Positions 46,901 to 57,435 of a DNA stretch of 64,000 nt are shown one piece after another. Origin of the DNA: Apus apus (lineage: Eukaryota; Chordata; Aves; Apodiformes; Apodidae). A program made the position numbers and the translations under genes. The stretch lies in contig NC_067289.1 of assembly GCF_020740795.1 (NCBI RefSeq), positions 25,600,108 to 25,664,107 on the forward strand, given 5' to 3'. The notes under the pieces are model-generated. The model searched no databases and had not been told where the DNA came from. It worked only from the letters and a program-made list of their open reading frames with translations. Each line of letters begins with the position of its first letter. Within the stretch, counting starts at the first letter, position 1.

Positions 46901-48162
46901 GGTTTATTTGGCCATAACCACAACTGTGCGTGCTCAGTCTGCTGGGTGGGATGGACCTTTGTAAGGTCCAACTTGCAAAACAAAGGCTGAAATTCTTTGA
47001 ATTAAAGTTCCATGAAACTTACGTTGTTCAAGTTCAAACAACTACAGCCTTGTCCTGAGTTATAGCCACCAGCTTATTAATGAGTTAACTTCTTCTGTTT
47101 AGGTTGCTGAAAATAATTGTTCCGCTTGTTCCCATTGTCCCAGATTGTGGCAGTGGAACAGTGGAGTGACTGTGGTGGGAATGCTCTGGGGGGTGGAGGG
47201 GGGTTGTCTCTTACCTCATTGTCAGCGATTGGCTTTGGCCACTCGCGTTGCCCTCACTTGGCTGGTCTTTGTTTTGTGCTGGCTTGCAGCCTCCTTTTTA
47301 ACTGGTTTATAAATATTATTGGCTGGACCCAAGAAAGGCTGGCAGTCGGGGGCTTGACCTAGCAGAGCTCTGGGGCCTGCGTCCAAGAAGACTGCTCTTC
47401 ACTCCTAGCACTTATTGGTGATAGCATCTGCGGCAAATTACCCGTGAATGCTTTGATGGCCTGGTCTCTGCTGCTGCTGGCCTGGAGCACAGCTCCTCCC
47501 GTGGCCGTACTGGGAGCCTCTGCCCTGGCAGGCAGGGAGGGAAGGCAGGGCCAGCACCCACCCGAGCAGGGAAGGTCTCTGCCCAGCTGCTGTCTCCTGC
47601 TGGGAAGTTCTCTGCAGCCTGCCTCTGAGAAGAGTGCAGTGATTCAGAGATGAATGCCTGCCTTCTTCTAAGCAGCTGGATGAGCTTCAGCCTGCTGAGA
47701 AAGGTGCTTGGTTTAGGCTCCCAGGTGTTCTGGCCTGTTCTCTTTTTATCGTTTTGTTTTTTTTTTTTTCCTTCTTCCTCTTTTTCTCTCTCTTCCCCCC
47801 CCCCAGCCTTTCCTGGGGTGAATTTTGTGGTATTCTCTGATGTCTGTAGCTTGTTAAATATGGGACAGCATGGTGGCCCCACAGTGGCCTGCAGGGGCTG
47901 TGTGGCTTGGCTGTAACAACATGTGCCCCCCAGGGGGGCAGCCACTGCTGTGCAGGGTGGGAGCATCCCTGACAGCCCAAGTGATCCACCCATCCCTGGA
48001 GATGGGAATGTCTGGAGAGTACAGGACTGCAGTTGTTGTAGCGCTTGGCGTGACGCTAACGCACTGTTTTGCACGAAGGGCACAAATGAGTGCAGTGCTT
48101 GCAGCAGCTGTGCTGGCTTGTAAACTGAACTCCTAATCTCCACCCTGCCTTTCACCCTGTAG
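40984..48162 (+). other. Probable PLCH1 first intron, right part
   Basis: About 7.2 kb. No mobile element or coding exon recognised. A TATAAATA with nearby CCAAT-type motifs lies at 47.2-47.3 kb, and a mixed T-run/C-run tract at about 47756-47805. Confidence 0.6.
47308..47315 (+). promoter_or_regulatory. Possible TATA box upstream of the 48.2 kb exon
   Basis: TATAAATA in GGTTTATAAATATTATTGG, with inverted CCAAT motifs (ATTGGCT) at about 47227 and just after it near 47318. Such motifs occur by chance; no donor is tied to it. Confidence 0.2.
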
Positions 48163-48280
48163 GGTCTCTGCCGTTGATGGTGAGCAGGAAGTGGTCGTAC
48201 AATGAGTTACTGGAGTCTGGATAAGAAGAGCTGCCTGCAGTACTGCCGGCACTTCCTGGCGGACAACGGCGTGTTCCACG
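48163..48280 (+). CDS. PLCH1: Candidate alternative first coding exon of PLCH1 (ATG at 48202)
   Basis: A strong acceptor (CCTGCCTTTCACCCTGTAG|GGTCTC) opens an exon with 39 nt of 5' UTR, an ATG at 48202 and 26 codons beginning MSYWSLDKKSCLQYCRHFL, then donor TTCCACG|GTAAGG. It ends in phase 1, exactly like the MADLEV exon at 57.4 kb, so either could join the same second PLCH1 exon, which in human starts with the codon for V of VERCMS. The reading looks protein-like and non-repetitive. I do not recall this N-terminus from a database. It could instead belong to an unrecognised small gene. The lack of other known genes here favours PLCH1. Confidence 0.55.
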
Positions 48281-48284
48281 GTAA

Positions 48285-48610
48285 GGTACAAGTCCCCTGT
48301 TCGGCTTCTCGCGCTGCCTGTTGGCGGGTGCGGCTGCCCGGCGCGGCTCCCCGGGGGCGGCCCGGGCTGTGCGGGTGCCGGGGCCGCGCACACGGGCTGG
48401 GCGCCGCCGGCACCGGCAGGGGGCACTCCGGGCCCGCCGCCCCCGGTGCTGCCGTGCGAACGGGACGGGCTGGAGGCGGCTCCGGGCCGGGGAGGAGCGG
48501 GGCTGCTGCGCTGTGGGGGCTGCTGCGTCTCGGGGCGAAGCGGGTGGCTGCGGTTGCAGCCCCCGCGCTCAGACGTGCCCCCCCGGGCCGTTTCTAGAAG
48601 GGCTGCAGTG
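48285..48610. promoter_or_regulatory. Small CpG island directly after the 48.2 kb exon
   Basis: About 320 nt of CpG-dense DNA start at the donor of the candidate exon, with ordinary DNA before it. It may mark an internal promoter of PLCH1. Confidence 0.5.
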
Positions 48611-51354
48611 AAACCTGCGTCTTAAGCTGTTAGCGAGGAGGAGTCGAACGTGTCAGGAGAAGATGGACTTCCGAGTATTGGTCAGGTGTTTGTGCAAACA
48701 CGGATGTGTAACAGGGACCCCTGGTTAGTCCTATCAGCCCCTCACATCTTAGTCTCTTGCCAGTACAGACCACATGCAATGATTGTGCTTCGGTGTTGTT
48801 GAAATACCCTTCCAATAGCAAAGTTGGGAAATACTCTGAAGGCGTTTTGACATAAAATACTGCCCTTTCAGGACCTCTTTTTGTATGCTTGAAACCTGAT
48901 CTATCAACTCGATTAGTGCATGTGCTCCCAGGCAGGTTTCTCCCTTTGCTGGGCAGCTTTGCCCTCAGGTGAGGAGCAGTGCTGAGCCCAGCTCCTGCTC
49001 CTGTACAGGGGGAGAGACCAGCAGGATTCAGGAGCTGGCCTGGCCTGGAATCTTTGTCACTGTGGTTATGTCACCCTCGATGAAGTTAATGGTTTAGTGG
49101 GAGAATTAATTATTTGACAATTTATGAATCTTCTTAACAAAAGCCTGTTCAGAGCTAACACTGTTTTCCCCTGTGCTTTTTTTTTTTTTTTTTTGATTGC
49201 CCATAGGCACTGTTAGTCATCTCCAGGCACAACTGTTCTGCTTCTCACATGAATCAGAGATTCTTTCCTAGGATTTGCCAGGCCACTTGTGTAATGCCAC
49301 TGATTTTGCTGGGTTCATGTTCCTTCTGAGTTCTCTGTGATATTGTGGAAGCAGAGAGTTGTCCCCCAGGGCTGCCTTTGCTGAGTGGGAGCAGTCTTGC
49401 AGTGTCCTGGTCAATGCCTGCCAGCTCTCTAGCATGAGTGTATAACTGGAGCAGCAACATTTTGGATGCTTATTTGCAGTTTCACTATTCCACTTCAAGT
49501 GAGAGGAAAGTCTGGTCCATGCTCTGTGACTTGAGGTGCATTTTGCTGTAGAGCAGCATGGTGTCTTTATCCTGCTAATGGTGTGAAGGCTGGATACTGA
49601 TCCATTAGCACTGAGTCCAGTAATCCATGAACAGCTATTGAGTGATGAGTCTGCAAAGTGATAATCATCTAAAGTAGAAGACATAATTAGCAGGAATCCT
49701 AGACCAGAAGGATTCTATGGCTTAATTTATTTGTCTTTCATTCATGACCAGACAGGATTAATTATTTTCCCTGACAATCCTTCAGGGCTTACCATTTGTC
49801 TCTTCAACCTAAGCAAGACACTGACAGTGACAGTTACTTTCATTCAGAGGATATGGAGGGGGCTGAAGTCCCTGCTGGACAATGTCAGAGGTGGCAGCTC
49901 CCAGCAGTGTGTGACAAGAGGAGGTGTGTGCATGTCCCCAGGAATTAGCACATTGCTCCTGATGCTTGAGAGAAGCTGGTTTCGTATAGGACTGTGCTGA
50001 TACATAGGATTAAAGGGCTGATGGAGCTTTTTAAGGATTGGCTTTTTGTCGGTGAGCCTTTTGATCCTGCAGGTCCTGACCAAGGGCAGTGGGATGGGTG
50101 GGGGTGAGCAGGCTGGGTGCTCACCCTCCTTCCTGGCACAGCCTTGCAGTTAAGGTTGACCCATCTTCCTCGCCTTTCTCAGACCAAGTGGGACTGAGCA
50201 GTGAACTGTGGGCTTTGCACAACTAAGGAAATGCCAGACAACTAAACTGGGACTTACCTGTGTCTGAGATGATACTGTCTCCAGCAGACTTAAGGAAATT
50301 TTCCTTGTTTGGAACTTTTTTATGCCGCTGGGAAATTAGGAAAGAAAATCTAATGTGAACTCTGTTAGCAGGGAAGGAACTGTGATCCAGCCCCTTGTGA
50401 TTTGCTGATATTTCAGTGTTTGGGTGGGACGTGTCCAGCTCTGGTGTCTATTACTTCTAATTTATGCAGTGTTTTCATTATTTTTTTGTATTTATTACTA
50501 TTATAGTTTCATATTCTGATGTTGGGAGCATGGCTCTTCAGGGAGCAAGCACACAGAGCTGTTGATTAGCTTATTTTTCTACATTTACAAATGCTAATAC
50601 CCTGCAATTGTTAAACAGAAAGAAGCTGTGACATGTTTAGCAAATTGCTGATTTTGTCTCTGCAGTTCTGAAAGTAGCTGTTCATACTTATCATATTAGT
50701 CAGTCACTTATGCCAATTATCTAAAATTCTCTCAGAAATACAAACCTTTTGTTTAAATTTCCTTTCCATAATTGTAATTAATTATCTTTCTTAGTTCTTA
50801 AATTTTTCTTCTGGCCTCTCCACCTCTTTCCAGGCCTGTGTCAATAAGGACTTGACCACTGTTGGTAGATGTCATGTTAATTCAGTCTTGCTCATGTGAT
50901 CTAAACTGTGCTCTTCTGTTCAGAGCAACAGGCTAATTCAGTTGTATCAGGCTTGTCTAGATGGTCACACTACAGTGGTACAGTTATTATCTGTGGTTGA
51001 ACCTGTAATCTGGAAGAACTGTTGCAGCTCAGGTACAAGCCAGCCAGATAGAAGTATTCTGCTGCATCAGGTGGTGTTGTTAGAGACCACAGGAATGTCT
51101 CTGTGGAGACCGCTGGGCTGGAAACCTCTGCAGAGGCACTTGGTAGGAACTTTGCTGCTCAGCTGTGTTCATTTTGGTGTTTCCTTCACACCCTTCCGTG
51201 GCCTGTATTAAGAACCTGCATAGATGTTATTCCATTTGTTCCCCTCCAGCTGAGGTGTTTAAATGCAAGGAACTCTTGTAGACTGCATAAATAAGAATGC
51301 TGAAGCTTGGGTGTTTATTTGAAGTACTTTAAACATTTTGTGTAAAAAAGATAG

Positions 51355-51480
51355 GATCCACAAAAACCCCAAACCAACCCACAAAAACCTACCCCCACAA
51401 TAACAACCTCCCCCCCAAAAAATGACCAACCAAACAAAAACAACTGAAGGAAGGAAAAACAAACCCAAACAACGTAAAGC
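51355..51480. repeat. Low-complexity C/A-rich, T-poor tract
   Basis: Made of runs like CCAAACCAACCCACAAAAACC with almost no T on the plus strand, so the minus strand is G/T-rich. Confidence 0.8.
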
Positions 51481-52412
51481 AGAAGCACCCACTGAGACTG
51501 CAGCACTGCAGGTAAACCCTGCTGGCCTGCTTGGTGCCTCTGTGTGCCAAAGAACAGCACCTGAGGGGTGAGCTGTGAATGCTTCTGCTCCCATGTGGGA
51601 CGCCACCAGCTGCAAGCCAGGAGGTGGGAGAGGACAAAGCATGCGAGATTTGGTGGGGGCAGGACAGCACCTTGCTAGTGAAGTGCATTAGTTGAAGGCA
51701 ATTTTGAGTGTCATGGGATAAAGATGAAGGTATTAGTGCTGCAAGGTCCAGCTCATGCTGTCCTGAGCAACAGTGTTCAAGCGAGGGGAGCCTGGGAACA
51801 GGCAGAGAAAAGGACTATGGAAGTGGAAAGGGAATGAGTCTGGTTTGTTAGCTTGGAAAATCAAAGATTGAGAGGGGATGTGACTGCTGACCATAAATGC
51901 CTTGTGAAAGGAAAGCTGAGGGAAGAAAAGGCTTACTTGAACTGATGGGGAAAGTGGCACAACAGCAAATTGAAAAGAGTCCACATGTTTATTAATAGAC
52001 ACAGGAAAAAGTAAACAACTTTGAGGTGGAGATTGGCAAGTTTTGGAAACATTGTTAATGCATCTTATCTGTAATTATAATTAGTAGCAAGCAAGATATT
52101 GACTAATGTGAATATAAGGCTGGGGAGCTATTTAAGTGGTCCCAATTCAATTAGTGTGAACAGCAAATACAAACTGCAGTGTTCCTATTCCGTTCTGGAA
52201 TCCACTGCTCTCCACAGAGCAGGCTGCTCTCTGCCACATTATAATGATGCTAGGAGACACTTGCATGTTTTTAGGCAAGAAAAAAAGTATTGATGCACAA
52301 CTGTGTGCCTTTCCACAGGGCTTTAATGGGCTATCTTTGAGTGACGACTGAACATTCACACATGTAAAGCTGAAGTATGTGTCAAAATCACCCAAGGATT
52401 TATCATGATTTT

Positions 52413-52430
52413 ATATATATATATATATAT
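52413..52430. repeat. (TA)n microsatellite followed by a T-run
   Basis: About nine TA units, then TTTTTTTTTTTT. Confidence 0.9.
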
Positions 52431-55340
52431 TTTTTTTTTTTAGGAAAAGCTGCTAATAGCTGCATTTGCAGGATATTAAAATTCTTATCTGTTTATGCCT
52501 GAAAATTTTGGATCCAAAAGTAGGGGTTGCTGCAGTCTCTTGTACTCTAGGGAGTCTTATCTGCCTAGAAGCAAAAATGTCCGTTTTTTTCAGTAACAGC
52601 AAGATACAGCACTGTGTGTGCACAGAGAATAACAAACTGAGGACAGATCTGGGTTTAAGCTGTTTTAACAGTTTCTCTAGAATAGAGCAGATGAGCAATT
52701 ATAATGTTTGGAGTAGCCTTGAGGATTTGATGAACCCACTTTCTTTTCCTTCCTGTTGCAAACAGTCCCAAAATACAAAGTATGTCATGGCTCTAGGCTT
52801 GGAAGAGGATTTTTACACATTTTCTCAGGGTTTTCAAGCTGTAATGTGGATAACTTTTTGTTTGTTTGCTGGCAATAACAATGTAGGAATGACTGTGTTG
52901 TCAGGCCAAACATCCATCTACTTTGCTGCCGGATGTTTGAGGATATAACTATAAAGGGGTAAAGCCCCAGTGTGTATGTAGTGACCCCTCCCGTGGCACA
53001 GGCACCCAGAGCCTGCTGGTCAGCAACTCATGGGCTTTCCCAGCCAGAAGCTGCATCTAGATAATCGAATTTATTCAGTGTCCATCTGATAGGTGTTTTT
53101 TTCCTAAGGTTTTTTGGAATCCACTCGCACTCATGACCATCTGTGGGAATTAACTCCAACATTTATGTTGGTGTAAACCTTCTGCTTGAAGGGAAGCAGT
53201 AAACTCATGCAACCTTGCCACATTCAGGCCACAATGGAGGGAGCAGGTTGGATTGTTCTGTTACTTCACCCTTGAAAGACTATTGACTGGGTGTGCTGAA
53301 CCGAGGGCCAAGCCTTTAGGGTAGATCTGTACTTCAGTTGTGTTAGGCATTTTGGGAGCTCTGAAGGTCTGCCTTCTAACATCCTACTGAGGAAATGGTG
53401 AAGAATGTGATGGTGATAACACATTCTTCTGCCCTTGGGAAAACATCAAGAATGGGAACTTCATTCTAGACCTCAATATTGAGGTCCTGAGCCATCGGTA
53501 CGATGCTGCCACGGAGATCAGTGCTTCCACTTCCTTCAGCTGGCACTTTGAGCTAGGCCACTCAAACGTTTGGTGGTGGCACGAAGCACACAGTATTGGT
53601 CATTATTTTGCCATGACATCACGAAGTGAGCTGTCTGTCCCATCCACCAGAGAACCTGCAGCAGAACTTGCTGGCTGCCAGTTGGATTCCCACCTGGCTT
53701 CTCAGCCTCTTGCTGCAGCAACAGCCAGCTCATCCTTTGAAGGGTTCTTCCAACTTGCCTACTTGGCTACATCCCAAGTCTAGGAGGGGGGAGTGAGACT
53801 CAGTCCAAGGCAATGGCTTATTCTGGGAGATCACCTCAAAGGTTTCCCAAGGGTAAGAGGTGCCATTGTGTACCACCTTTAATAGATTAACCCCCTCCTG
53901 CTGTCATCCCCAGGTCTGGACAGCTTCACAAGAGGCTGCTCATGGTGGGTGTTTCTGTAGTTCTTCTCCACGAATTTCAGCCTGAGGAGCCCAGCTTTTG
54001 TGCAAGTTCTTGTAGGATGTTTTTGCTTCAGTGATTTTGAACTTTTGTGCCAAATGAATGGTAAGATAAAATGCATTATGTTTTTTTTACATAGAAATAC
54101 GGTCTACTTTGGTTATTAGAGCACAAGAGTTTTGGGGGAACAGTATTAAATCTTGGCTGGGTTGCACAGATACGTCAGGCTTGATGTTTGCTGATGGGCA
54201 ATGCTTTATAATTAGCTCTGCTGAAGCCTCATGCAAGCCCTACGCTTGAGGCTACAGTGCTAAAGATGCCAGATGTAGGCTGCAGAATTCAGGCTTATAT
54301 CTTAATAGTCAGCTTCAATTTAAGTTTTATAATGATGCTTGGGAGCGCAGGACAAGTTAATAGTGCAGTATTTTATATTTCAGTTTATATTCTGATTTAC
54401 AGATCCACAATTCATTCCTTGAGACAACCAGATGTAGCTGAAAATGTGTATGTGAGAAGGGCATTAAAGAATTTATTGAAGTTCACATAGATTTAAGAAG
54501 TGCCAAAAATGCCTGAAAAAAACCTGACACTTGGGTGCTTCTTTGAATGTGTAATTAACTTTAAAGACCCTGTGTCTATCCTGCTGCATCCTTTGGTGAA
54601 AGGAAGAGTTTCACGTGGAGGGATCTGTCTTAAGTTGGTGTGCAAGGTGGTTGAGTTATAATGTCAAGTGTTTTCCCCCTTCCTTCTTTGTGCATTTGTC
54701 AGCTTTCCAGAGAACTGTCTCTGTTAATGACAAATTACCAGAGATGATAAAAGCTTTAATCTGATAAAAATAACAAGTTTTTCATGCAGCTAATATAAAG
54801 TTTCTTTCATTGCTAGCTGACTTTTCACAAGGAGGTTGTATTACAGTTTAGGGCTAAGATTAAATTTGGATGATTAATATGAAGTTGTTGTCATCTGCTT
54901 ATTTCACTGTCTATTTACTGCAAGAGGTAGAAGTTCTCTAATCAGCTTTTCTTGCTCTTTAACATAATTAGTCTTTGTACTAGTTTCCAGCTGTTTTGAC
55001 AGTGAAAAAGGAAAAACAATTATTTAACTTAGTTAAATAATATTCTTGTTTATTGGAAAACGAATGTTTTTGCAGTCAAGCTTGCACTGTTTTGTCTCTG
55101 ACCAGTAACCTGAGCCTTGTGAGGTGTGGTTTTTAGTGTTCAAAAATTGGCTTCCATTTTTGGCAATTTGGCAAAGCTTGACTTGTTTGGTTATCCATTT
55201 TGCTGTGGGAATGTCTGCTGGTTATCCTGTGGGCTAGGGATTGAATGCAAAACCTGGCTTGTCAGTGAAGAGTTGCCATGGTGATTTTTTTTTTTTTTTT
55301 TTACTTTTTGGAAGTTGAATAAACCTACAAATATTTTAAC

Positions 55341-55425
55341 AGAATCACAGAATCTTAGGGGTTGGAAGGGACCTCCAAAGATCATCTAGTCCAACTCTCC
55401 TGCCAGAGCAGGATCACCTAGACCA
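55341..55425 (-). mobile_element. CR1 LINE 3' fragment, about 85 nt
   Basis: Plus strand reads AGAATCACAGAATCTTAGGG, then GGTTGGAAGGGACCTCCAAAG and CCTGCCAGAGCAGGATCACC: the reverse complement of the same CR1 tail type seen at 40.98 kb. Confidence 0.9.
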
Positions 55426-57392
55426 CATTTTCATACCCTTTGGCATATGTCTCCTGCACAGAAATGTTTGTTTGCTGGAATGTTTTTCCTAACCCATATA
55501 ACATGCTCTGATTTCTAAAGCCATATAGCATTTAAGCATTTCTGGTTTTAAAGTAAACCTTATTTAGAAGACAAACTAATAAGGAATGTATTAATTATCA
55601 GGCAGGGTTTCTTACAGAGCAGCTTTGGTGTTAAAGATGCTTGTGTATAGTTCCTCTCATAATTAATAGAGTGATAGGAGTGTGAAATAATTTGTACTTA
55701 ACACATTAACAAGTGCAATCTGATATATCAATAATTATAGAGTAGGGACAGTTTACTTCTTATTGTTCAGTGGCAACTAGAATGCATCAATTAATTTGAA
55801 TGTATTGATAACAACCTAGAGGCTTCAGAACCACGCCCTGATCCATTAATGATGTGAACCGAGATGTGAGCCAGGGGTGGGCAGTGAAGTGGCTCTTCCA
55901 TTTCCCTTGTTACAACTGCAAGTGACACTTGTCTCTGCAGAGCATGACTTCTGCCACGTCCTGCTGTTCTCAGCAGAGCAGAGGCACTCAAAGTGTTGCA
56001 AAGATCCCACAGTGGGTTTGAGGGTTGTTTCATTTTATTTGTTGCTAGATATAGTCAACACATGGCTTGCAGTGTGCTGAGATCTATCGTGACATGTGGT
56101 GACTGTGGGAAGTCTTGCTCTTTGTGTTAGCAACAGCTGAGAAATAATTATTTCTCAGTGGGTAAAACATGTCAACTCCACTCCCATCTCACTCAGGTTC
56201 TACAGGCATGTAGCACTGTGGGCTTTTTGGTTTTTTTTCTCCTCTTGGTCACAATATCTATCATGTAACATTTTCCTAGCACATGCTAGACAAATTCTGT
56301 CCTATGGCTGTCACAATCCTTGAGAATAGAGCTGGGGGTTCTTTTGGGGTGCTGATGTAAATGTCACTATGGAAAAGCCAGCTGAATAGTGCAACAATTA
56401 GGAAATGCAATAAATCAGAGATGAATAGCATTTTACATGGAGCCTACTCTATTCTTGCTGTGCTTTTCCACGCTGTGTCCTCCTTGACTCTGTGATAAGT
56501 AAGTGCAATTTCTGCAGGTCTGAACGTTTCAGACCGTTGTTCCACACCAACAAAAACCTGATTCCAGTAGCGTGGAGTTGGCTTGAACAAGCACAGTATT
56601 TAGTCAGTAGGATGGTGATTTTTGCAGCTACTGGGAGAGCTAGTGCTCAGCATCTCGCAGAGAGTACTTGTTCTGAGGAAATGAAATGTTCGGTGATGCA
56701 CAGACTCAACCATTTGCATGCTTTGTGCTCTGACTGGCCTGGCTCTGCAGAATGGCTGTTCCCCTTCAAGTCAGTGACAGAGACCAGAGGAGGGGGCACG
56801 AAACCTGAGGAAGAGAAGTGCAGTCCACAGGGATTCTCTGCTCATGCCTCTCAGAATCCCCTCACTGCAGATGCTGGGAGTTCCTTTGGAGTGAAGGTGG
56901 TTTTTCTTTTCTCATTCAGCCTGTGTCACTCTCCCATTCTTTACCTGAGGAATAGTAATCCGTTCCTGACCGGCCTCCCTAGGTGCCAGCAGGATTTCCC
57001 CTCCCTTGCCTGTAGAGCACTTCTTCCAGGCTTAATGCCTGGAGCATCTGACTCATGTGCAGTGCATGCCTGGCTCACACCAAGAGTAGTCGCTGCTCCT
57101 GCAGTCCCGCAGCAGCAGCAGCACAGAGCAGATGCTTCCAGCTTCACTCTCTGGCTGTGCTTTTCTGTTTTGAAGAAAGTTGCCTGGTATTGCCTCTGGA
57201 TTTGAGCTTTCCTGGCTTTGTGTTATGGATCCCGGAGATTTTTGTTGTTCCTCGTGAAGAGCAGCTCTGGCAACGTTCTCTAAGGATTGCTTTCCAAATG
57301 TTGTAGCTCTGGAGACCTGAAGATTAAATTGAGGCTTTCCTGCAGGGAGGATTTCCATGCTACTTGTCAATAATGCATGAGTTTCAAATTTA

Positions 57393-57435
57393 ATGGCAGA
57401 CCTTGAGGTATATAAAAATTTAAGTCCAGAAAAAG
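57393..57435 (+). CDS. PLCH1: PLCH1 first coding exon, MADLEVYKNLSPEK
   Basis: PLCH1 is phospholipase C eta-1, a calcium-sensitive enzyme that splits PIP2 into diacylglycerol and IP3 at the plasma membrane, mostly in neurons. The exon encodes MADLEVYKNLSPEK, identical to the start of human PLCH1 as I recall it (MADLEVYKNLSPEKVERCMS), and ends in phase 1 at donor AAAAG|GTAAGG. A TGA at 57378-57380, in frame upstream, fixes the start. A possible acceptor (CTTTCCTGCAG|GGAGG) at 57345/57346 suggests the exon begins there with about 47 nt of UTR. The pleckstrin-homology, EF-hand, catalytic X/Y and C2 parts lie beyond the right edge; I did not find exon 2 in the window. Too short to show as a long frame; found by reading. 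Confidence 0.9.

Larger units (their letters stand above)
48611..57345 (+). other. PLCH1 intron between the two candidate first exons
   Basis: About 8.7 kb. It holds a T-run near 49179-49194, a T-poor C/A-rich tract at 51355-51480, a (TA)n run at about 52413-52430, a T-run at 55288-55302 and a CR1 fragment at 55341. A 237-codon open frame at 56492-57205 has no recognised homology. Confidence 0.6.

Noticed and set aside
47412-48155. A 247-codon minus-strand frame
   Set aside because: Crosses the poly-pyrimidine tract (translated as Lys/Glu runs), no recognised domain, and overlaps no plausible splice pattern.
53440-53780. A stretch that looks less AT-rich and might be an old repeat or pseudogene
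   Set aside because: No frame or terminal feature could be tied to any family by reading.
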